Shown here one piece after another: positions 58,122-64,000 of a stretch of 64,000 nucleotides of DNA (positions are counted from its first letter, which is position 1; each line of letters opens with the position of its first letter). Under the pieces are notes generated by a model that worked only from the letters and a program-made list of their open reading frames with translations, ran no database searches and was not told the origin of the DNA. The translations under genes and the position numbers were made by a program. This DNA is from Brachypodium distachyon (taxonomy: Eukaryota; Streptophyta; Magnoliopsida; Poales; Poaceae). The DNA lies in assembly GCF_000005505.3 (NCBI RefSeq), contig NC_016132.3, forward strand, positions 42,236,914 to 42,300,913, written 5' to 3'.

Positions 58122-61100
58122 ATGAGGGCATGGAACTACGTTGTGACGGCGCACAAGCCCACGGCCGTCTCCCACTCGTGCGTCGGCAACTTCACCGCGC
58201 CCCACCACCTCAACCTCATCGTCGCGTAAGCACCTCGAATGCATTTCTCCGACTCCGGGCGATTGTTGCTCTATTGGTTTCTGAGGTCGCTAGCCTTGTG
58301 AGGATAGCTTGGCGGGGTTAGGGTTTTAGTTTGCTCGGCTAAAACCCTAGCCGCCCCATCGATGCTCTCTGCAATGATCGATCGGTCATCGGTGCTTATT
58401 TGCTCAGGAACTAACATGATCGTATTCCAGAGAGGTGGGTGTGCTCTCAATTTAGTTCTCGTTTTCGAGAAATATTATTTGTTTTTGGATGCCACATTTT
58501 GGATAGGGTGATACTTTTTGGATGAAAATTTACAAGCGTGAAAAAATAAAATCCAAGCCTCTCATGGAGTCATTGGTTTGTTCCGGTATTCTGAACTCCC
58601 CAAGAGATCCGAGCTATAGGATTGGCCGTGGATTGGTACGAAATTCGTGATCGGTGGGCTGCTTTAGGTTTTTTTGGGTTACTCTTTTTTTATTTCCTGA
58701 AATTGCGACGGATCTTGGGTTTACAAAATCGTCAAGTTTGTAAGTTTCTCTTAATCATCCTGGGATGCAAGGCATTATCCTGTCTTCTTTCCTTGTTTGC
58801 AATTGTTAGTTTGCCAAAGTGGTAGCCACTGGCTAGTAATAGCATCCCAATTCAGAGGCGATTGATGTCTTCATAACAACAAGCTCCTTGTTATGGTGAC
58901 ATTGATGCTGTAAATTGTAATGCCTCTCAAGAAGATTACAAGATCGTGAACTCTAATTAGACGAGATATTGAAAAGTGTGGGTGTACGGTAACTTTTTAG
59001 CTTGTGGTTGATTTGGTTAAGGGATTTTCCTTCTTTAAAATGAAATCAAAACAAAATCATCTGGCATGTTTTATTTAAATTTTGCTGATGCTTATCTGCA
59101 CAACAAACTTTCAGGAAATGTAACCGTATGGAGATTTATTTGCTTACCCCTCAGGGCCTTCAGGTCAGAGACATTTGCCTCCCCTAGAATATGTCAATCG
59201 CTTGTATTGCATCATATGTGCTATTTAGGGTTATATGATGGCTACTCTTGTTCAGATAAATACAACAATCCAAGCAGGCCCTAATATGTTTTGAGTTAAC
59301 CAGTTGTAGTTTCTTCTGGACCTATTAGTTCCTTGGATGCAAGTATAAAGTATTTCCTTTGGTTGCCAGCTTATGGTTGATGTACCTCTGTATGGAACAA
59401 TTGCAACACTTGAGCTCTTCCGTTCTCGTGTGAGTTCAATTTCTGTTCCTTGGTTGAAAGGCGCTCGTTGCCCTCTAGCAGTATTTCTATAGTATAATCA
59501 TAACTCATAAGCTATTTTCTTTTTCATTCCCAGAGTGAAACTCAAGATTTTCTTTTCATCAGTATGGAAAGATACAGATGCATTGTTCTTCACTGGGACG
59601 GAAGAAATTCAGAGCTTATTACAAGGTTTAGACCTTCATTCATCATGTTCTATAAATATACAGCAATGATCAGGACTGATGCTTATCTTAAGTCCATCCA
59701 TCAGTCGATTATTGTTAATATCTACGTACCCGGTATGTTATATCTGATCCTGCAACCGCTTGGTTTGGTGGTTCTAAGACTTATTTTATAGGCAGGTAGT
59801 GACCTGAAGATCAATCTAGTCCAACCGGTCCCTTTACCTTCTGATAGAACTCAACTGGAATCGGTCTTAGTAGTATGCATTCATTCCCCAAGCCCCTAAC
59901 CATATTAATATAGCTTTGCGGGAGTAATATATTTGACACCTTTCAAATGAGTAGCCTAGTAAGGTTTTGCTTAGTTTTAAGGATCTTCTGATGGACATGG
60001 CAAATGTTTTTCTATGTTAGTTGTCTGTCTTATGATACTATGCATCTTGATATCCAAATCGCTTATGTTGCCACTCACCATTAGAGCAAAATTTACCTTG
60101 CAAGTTTGTGCAATCTTTTCTCAGATTTTGTAAATCTTAATAAGGAAATAATCACTTTGAATATGCAGATCTGGTGGGGATGTTTCTGATTTTATTGGAC
60201 GCCCTACAGATAATGGACAGGTAGTGTGATTCTCTCGACTTGTTCTTTTAACTAGCTAAATGCATGTGCGTTGCTACTAAACAAAAGATATATATTACAT
60301 ACATGAGTTTTTTTTAAATATTTATGTGCTCATATTTTCCAATTTTATGCTAAATAGAATTCTCTTAAAATATTTATTTGAGAAAACAATTATCTCAAAA
60401 GTATATGTCAAGCCAACCAACTGCAATAAAAAAATGGCGATACATGTAGGTACCACATTGAATGGATGGCAAACAAGTGATTATATCTATCAAGCTAGGG
60501 GTAGTCGCAGTAGGGTTAACGGACAACCACCAATATGTACAGAAATATGGAGCATTTTATTCAGAAGCATTTGCTTTCTTCTTAAGAGTCCTGTACAGTT
60601 ATGTAGTTCTTAATAACAAACATATGAAACACTTTTTGATGAGAGTAGTTTTATAATATATTCTTAGTCTAATTTATCACTATTATACTACAATTCATAA
60701 TTTAATTGTGTTACTTAAAATGTAGATTGGAGTAATTGATCCTCAAAATCGACTGATTGGTCTCTCTCTATACGATGGCTTATTTAAGGTAAGCTACGTA
60801 TACACTTGTTTTCATGAGTTTGCAAGTCTGTTCCTGGAGTAGAGTCTATGCTATTCAAGTTCCAAGGAAACGAATTACTATATCTTTGATAAATGGAGAA
60901 ATGTACCACAGGGATGTGTTGTTGGTAGTGTGGACTTGGGAAGTGCTTGGCCTGGGTTCAAATCCTAGGTCAAACAGCGATATACGAATACTCTTCTGAT
61001 AAAAGAAATAAATAAAAACTTTTGCTATTTCCAGGTTATACCATTTGATAACAAAGGAAACCTGAAGGAAGCTTTAAACATCAGGTACTGTTTGTACATA

Positions 61101-64000
61101 TTTATAAATTCAACCGCAGTTATGATCGATGAAGCGTATATATTATCTGGTTGAAGTTGTGAACTGTCTTATGATGCTAAGACCACCATTCATCAAGTTA
61201 GACTGCCTAGTAAAATTAATGCATTATTATGCACAGTGGATTTGAAGAACCAAAACCAACCACTGTTCTTCTACTCTTTTTCTTCTACATACCATAGGTT
61301 CTGTTTGGAGTGGATGAATTTCATAGGAAATAGTCCAACTTGTGCAGGAATTATTAGGAAAAAAGATCATGCGTTCCAAATGCGGCCTTCGTGTGTATTA
61401 CTCGTTGTTTCCTTTTTTATTTCTGAGAAATGATATATGCTATAGAATAATGGTGAATGAAAATTATTGATCAAGGTTACGGTATCACTGTGGCCATGTG
61501 CCAATTCTATTGCTACTAGCATAGCATTTTCCTGGACGTTATAATATGTTTTCCGTACTCTCAATCAATCATGACATGTGCTAGTGTAATTGGGCGTTTT
61601 TGTTTCAGGTTTGTTTAGGGTTATGCTGTTTTTTTTAATAATAGTGTGATCTAATCATTTGGTCATTATCATGTTTAGTGTATGAAGATTTCAAGTTTAC
61701 TAGACAATCGTCAAACATATTATGCACTTACTGGGAATTTTTTTAAGTATGTCGTTGTACATTTAAATATTAATCACCTTTTCCTTCTGGATGTGTCAGG
61801 CTTCAAGAATTTCTAGTGTTGGACATCAAGTTTCTGTATGGTTGTGCTAGACCTACTGTAGTAGTTCTTCACCAGGTATACTCATTTTCTTACACCTACA
61901 CAAGAATGATTATGTTCTAAACCCAGAATAAATTCCATCTCATTATTTATGGGTTGGTGTAGGCACGTAGCATTAACATCTTGTACTAAGCAAAACATAC
62001 ATCGCAATGTGTAATGTGTTGATTTATGCTCTTCTTATTAAAGTAGCTTGTCAACTTGTATCTTGTGGAACACATTCTTGTGCACGCTATGTTTTATTGT
62101 TTGCGGGTTGATCTCTATCGTTTCCACATGGAACTTTGGACTGCTGTAACGTAATGATCTTCCCTCTAACATAAAATAAACATTTCTTCCATTTTTCTTA
62201 TGTTGTGCCTTCCTTTTTTGTTCCTTGATTTGTACTCCCTCCGATCCTAAATTGTTTGTCGAAATATTACATGTATCTAGACGCTTTTTAAGAATAGATA
62301 CGTCCATATTTGGGCAAATTTGAGTCAAGAATTTAGGATCAGAGGGTGTATTTTGTTATGTGTAATGCAGCCATGATTGTGACTAATCTAATGATTCGTG
62401 TTTCCATATTACACAACAGGACAACAAGGATTCCAGACATGTTAAGACATATGAAGTTGCACTGGAGGACAAAGATTTTGTTGAAGGTTCTTGGTCTCAG
62501 AGCAATTTAGATAACAGTGCTCATCTGTTAATACCTGTACCACTAGGTGGTGTCATCATAATTGGTGAGCACACAATAGTTTACTGCAGTGCCACAACAT
62601 TCAAAGCTCTATCAATAAAGCAGGTAAGATTCTCCATTCTTTTTGGTATTTGTACTACTCTTCTGTTTCTGTGCGAACTAATATTTGTGTATAACAGTTT
62701 CACTCTGGTAATCATTTATGCTCCATCATTTCTTGTGCAGTCTATCATTAGAGCTGTTGGGCGGGTCGATCCAGATGGTTCCCGCTATTTATATGGAGAC
62801 AATACAGGCGCTCTGCACTTAATTGTAATTACCCATGAATGGGGAAGGTATCCATCTATCACGTCCTTTTGAGAAAAGAGGGTTCTACACTCCATGGTAA
62901 ATTGATATGCCTCTTGAATTTCTTTTGTCCATGTTATGGTGGCATCTAGGGTAACTGATTTGAAAACTCACTACATGGGAGAGACATCGATTGCATCAAC
63001 AATATCATATCTTGATAGTGGTCTCGTTTATATTGGTTCACGATTTGGAGACTCACAGGTAGGTATCATCAACTTGAATTGCCGTTGTCCTTTACTCTTC
63101 CAAGTGTACTAGTCATAGATCTGATCTTGCATCCTAGTGGGGACCATTCAGGATTCGGTGTAATGTGCCTAAAAACTCCAAAACATGTTTATGTGTGCAC
63201 CCATACGAGTGCGCGTGCACACTCATACACATGCTGCACGTGGCAATACAACTGCATCTTTGTGGTTGACCTCACTGTTCTGGCCATGTGAAAATTCTGG
63301 TGTTCTTTCATTCCAACCTTTATGGCTAGTGGCATTGTAAGTTTGCACCTAAACAAGCTATTGCTCTTAACAGCTCATAAAACTGAATATTCAAGCTGAT
63401 GCAAGCGCTTCATTTGTTGAAATTCTTGAGCAATTTATGAACACTGGACCAATTGTGGACTTTTGTGTGGTTGATACTGAAAGGCGAGGGCAAGGTCAGG
63501 TGATTACTTGTTCGGGTGCATACAAAGATGGTTCAATTCGGGCAGTTCGTAATGGAGTAGTGATCACTGACCAGGTCTGATGTTTTCCTTTTTTAACTGT
63601 ATCCGTGCTGTCTTGAACTCTGGGTTGCACTACTGAATGCTTGTACTGCTTCTTCATGGGTAACCAGGCTTCAGTAGAACTCAGAGGCATGAAAGGACTA
63701 TGGTCTATGAAATCTTCATTGAATGATCCATATGATACGTTCTTGGTTGTGACCTTTATAAACGAGACACACTTCTTGGCAATGAATATGGAAAACGAAT
63801 TGGAAGAAGTTGATATAAAAGGATTTGATTCAGAAACACAAACTCTGGCCTGCGGAAGTGCCATCCACAATCAGCTTATACAGGTTCCCTTTTCTGACTC
63901 ATCTGTCTTATTTTGTTTGGTCTGCATTTAAGTTCTTCTTCATGTGCGTGGTTTCCGCTTGCACTAGTTACCTTATATATTGTAATCTTGATAGCAGGTT
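58122..64000 (+). CDS. DDB1: DDB1, damaged-DNA-binding protein 1 (partial, divergent)
   Basis: First 13 exons plus one codon: 58122-58225, 59115-59163, 59370-59429, 59534-59625, 60169-60220, 60726-60788, 61035-61084, 61800-61875, 62420-62623, 62741-62847, 62950-63058, 63374-63574, 63668-63883, and exon 14 from 63998. This gives 461 residues plus one, in phase throughout; the whole protein should be near 1090. DDB1 is the three-propeller adaptor that links CUL4 ubiquitin ligase to DCAF substrate receptors and, with DDB2, acts in UV-damage repair. The covered part is propeller A and the start of propeller [88 protein letters not shown] and [19 protein letters not shown]. Many usually invariant positions differ (for example [32 protein letters not shown]), so this may be a second, faster-evolving DDB1 copy. 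Confidence 0.9.
60895..61020 (+). mobile_element. SINE candidate in DDB1 intron 6
   Basis: An A-box-like tggtagtgtgg (60923-60933) is followed 21 bases later by a B-box ggttcaaatcc (60955-60965), the RNA polymerase III promoter spacing of tRNA-derived SINEs. The 3' end is A-rich (gataaaagaaataaataaaa). Its body does not match the Au-like copies at 57 kb. Confidence 0.5.
61295..61388. mobile_element. hAT-like MITE candidate in DDB1 intron 7
   Basis: Inverted ends aggttctgtttggagtgg and gcgttccaaatgcggcc about 94 bases apart; AT-rich inside, no coding capacity. Confidence 0.4.
62233..62350 (-). mobile_element. Stowaway MITE (family A) in DDB1 intron 8
   Basis: TA-flanked 118 bp with ends ctccctccgatcctaaatt / aatttaggatcagagggtg, reverse orientation. 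Confidence 0.9.

Noticed and set aside
1..64000. CRISPR arrays, bacterial operons, rRNA or tRNA genes
   Set aside because: No spaced direct-repeat array, no rRNA text, and no complete tRNA cloverleaf was found; the B-box words seen belong to SINE-like units.

Overview
This is a plant nuclear window, almost certainly from a pooid grass. The genes have GT-AG introns and a rice/Brachypodium-like density. The intergenic DNA is full of Stowaway MITEs with the cereal 'ctccctccg' ends, non-LTR retrotransposons and Au-like SINEs, and there is a local group of F-box/DUF295 genes. I cannot fix the genus from sequence alone.

Left part (1-27 kb) is repeat-rich. It holds three F-box-associated DUF295 loci: a broken one at 3.6-4.6 kb (-), and two intact single-exon genes at 5.0-6.2 kb (+) and 21.0-22.3 kb (+). 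Between them lie five LINE copies or remnants. The largest (6209-14305, -) is bounded by a 16-bp target-site duplication, sits inside an older MITE that itself overlaps the stop codon of the 5-kb F-box gene, and is interrupted by a 1.32-kb solo-LTR-like element (11696-13016). A second LINE of the same family (16103-18983, +) is 5'-truncated with a 15-bp target-site duplication. The remainder to 27 kb is intergenic with scattered MITEs and a possible LTR fragment.

Right part (27-64 kb) is gene-rich. A 31-exon gene (27311-45590, +) encodes UTP20, a giant HEAT-repeat protein of the small-subunit processome, and its promoter carries the site II plus telo-box pattern of ribosome-biogenesis genes. 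Next come a three-exon group IIc WRKY factor with the variant heptapeptide WRKYGKK (46898-47706, +), a possible small three-helix membrane protein of unknown function (48257-48583, -), an eight-exon glycerophosphocholine acyltransferase-type membrane protein (50716-54062, +), a two-exon chloroplast DUF1118 protein of the RIQ1/RIQ2 type (54822-55481, -), and the first 13 exons plus one codon of a divergent DDB1 (58122 to beyond the window end, +).

The genes have housekeeping or regulatory roles: rRNA processing, phospholipid remodelling, thylakoid light harvesting, CUL4-DDB1 ubiquitin ligase/DNA repair, SCF-type F-box adaptors and transcription. They are not one pathway. All exon coordinates were derived by hand from splice signals, reading-phase continuity and protein-family similarity; no database search was run.
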